Source: DASSUW01 sp963835525 (GTDB lineage Bacteria > Actinomycetota > Thermoleophilia > Solirubrobacterales > Solirubrobacteraceae). From it: DNA of 64,000 nucleotides. Numbering within the stretch: position 1 is the first letter of the stretch; the number at the start of each line of letters is the position of its first letter. The notes beneath the pieces are model-generated. The model was not told where the DNA came from, did not search any database, and saw only the letters and a list, made by a program, of their open reading frames with translations. Both the position numbers and the translations under genes were made by a program. Below, in pieces: positions 63,102 through 64,000 of the stretch. The stretch lies in NCBI GenBank assembly GCA_963835525.1, contig CAWIFM010000001.1, positions 124,001 through 188,000 on the forward strand. The letters run 5' to 3'.

Positions 63102-64000
63102 GTGCCCAGCTTCACGCCCGCCTACCTCATCCACGGCGACGACCACGGCAGGATCGGCGAGCGCCGCGCCAAGCTGCGGGCGATGGCCGAGGCCGAGAGC
63201 GGGCAGAGCGGCGTCGAGCTGTTCGAGGGCGACGCGTGCACGGCCGACGCCGTGGCCGGCGCGCTGAGCGCGATGACGTTCGCGCTCGGCCGGCGGTTCG
63301 TGATCGCCGACGGCGTCGAGCGCTGGAAGGAGGCCGACGTCGCCGCCGTCGCGGCCGCCATGGAAGGGATGGACCCCGAGTCGCTCACCGTCGCCTTCTT
63401 CGCGCGCGAGGACGGCCGGGTCAAGGCGCCCGCGGCGCTGCACAAGGCGGTCGAGAAGGCGGGCGGCAAGGTCGCGGCCGAGAACGTCCTGAAGGCACGC
63501 GCGCTGCCTTCGTGGCTGGCCAAGCAGGCGTCAGAGCTCGGCTTCGAGCTCGACCAGCAGGCGGCAAAGGCGCTCATCGCCCAGGTCGGCGACCGCCAGC
63601 AGCGTCTGCTCCGCGAGCTCGAGAAGCTCGCGCTCGAGTACGGGCCGGGCGCGCACGTCGGCGTCGAGGAGGTGCAGGCGAGCTCGGCCAGCTCGGCCGA
63701 GCGCAAGGCGTGGACGCTGGCCGACGCGGTCGTGGCCGGCGACGCGAAGGCCGCGGTGCGGCTGCTCGTCGAGCTGCGCCAGCAGGGCGAGCGGCTGCCG
63801 AGCCTGCAGTACCAGATGGTCCGCCGCGTCCGTGACGCGCTCGCGATCGCCGAGGCGCTCGCCGCGGGCAAGCCCGCCGCGCAGGTCCGCAAGACGCTGC
63901 GGATGCCGTCCTTCGCCGCCGACCGCCTGATCGCCGACGTCTCAGGGCGCGACGTCGAGTCTTACCGGCGCGCGCTGGAGCTGCTGGCCGGCCTCGAGGT
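63102..64000 (+). CDS. holA: DNA polymerase III delta subunit, partial at right edge
   Basis: About 299 residues are visible from GTG 63102 before the window ends. They include PAYLIHGDDHGRIGERRAKLRAMAEAE, the N-terminal AAA-like domain 1, KARALPSWLAKQASELGFELDQQAAKALIAQVGDRQQRLLRELEKLALEYG and LADAVVAGDAKAAVRLLVELRQQGERLPSLQYQMVRRVRDAL. These are HolA blocks. It opens and loads the sliding clamp. A TAGACT hexamer (63087-63092), overlapping the comEC stop, lies 9 bases before the start. The C-terminus is missing. Confidence 0.92.
   Translation, partial: MPSFTPAYLIHGDDHGRIGERRAKLRAMAEAESGQSGVELFEGDACTADAVAGALSAMTFALGRRFVIADGVERWKEADVAAVAAAMEGMDPESLTVAFFAREDGRVKAPAALHKAVEKAGGKVAAENVLKARALPSWLAKQASELGFELDQQAAKALIAQVGDRQQRLLRELEKLALEYGPGAHVGVEEVQASSASSAERKAWTLADAVVAGDAKAAVRLLVELRQQGERLPSLQYQMVRRVRDALAIAEALAAGKPAAQVRKTLRMPSFAADRLIADVSGRDVESYRRALELLAGLE

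Overview
This is a very GC-rich, gene-dense bacterial chromosome segment. Start codons are often GTG or TTG, and adjacent genes very often overlap as ATGA, GTGA or TGATG. The backbone gene order (tig-clpP-clpX, valS-folC, ndk-maf, mreBCD-mrdA-rodA, rng-rplU-rpmA, obgE-proB, proA-nadD-rsfS, leuS, comEA-comEC-holA) is that of deep-branching Actinomycetota. A full mreBCD/mrdA/rodA rod-shape cluster next to rng-rplU-rpmA, with DUF222/HNH, STAS and DUF2269-type proteins around it, suggests Thermoleophilia (Solirubrobacter or Conexibacter-like). That taxonomic placement is inference.

Layout. 0-20.7 kb is an accessory and metabolic region. It holds the end of an HNH protein, a thiamine-binding protein, and a divergent glycosyltransferase locus (GT2-GtrA and GT39 with two small secreted proteins). 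Next come a metal operon (multicopper oxidase, ZIP transporter, DtxR regulator, DoxX-like protein) and a TetR-controlled Baeyer-Villiger-type monooxygenase/SDR pair. The region ends with fatty acid activation, ACC deaminase, a GST, an M15 lipoprotein, a PLP decarboxylase, an Lrp-esterase pair and phenylalanine hydroxylase. 20.7-24.6 kb holds STAS, trigger factor and ClpP/ClpX. 24.6-28.8 kb is a minus-strand accessory block (secreted protein, terpene-cyclase-like protein, AraC regulator, glpD, TetR). 28.8-43 kb is the valS to rpmA backbone. 43-46.3 kb is an insertion between rpmA and obgE (DipZ-like thiol transporter, SDR, secreted protein). 46.3-53.3 kb is obgE-proB/proA-nadD-rsfS, broken by an RTX-like gene and a structured repeat. 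53.3-57.6 kb has a siderophore-binding lipoprotein, a large M14 peptidase and tRNA-Ala. 57.6-64 kb is leuS, comEA, comEC and the start of holA.

The most unusual item is a pair of intergenic elements (26581-26712 on minus, 48719-48871 on plus). They share a 23-nt identical box, a second conserved short motif and nested stems, and each lies directly after a stop codon. They look like a dispersed structured RNA or small mobile repeat family. About ten genes have a TANNNT -10-like hexamer only 6-12 nt before the start codon and mostly no Shine-Dalgarno, which suggests frequent leaderless transcription. Five genes (GT39, esterase, mrdA, rng, siderophore-binding protein) carry single-base frameshifts. 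Two of them belong to core systems, so sequence errors are a likely cause. No rRNA, CRISPR array, insertion sequence or prophage was seen, and no gene-free stretch exceeds about 215 bases.
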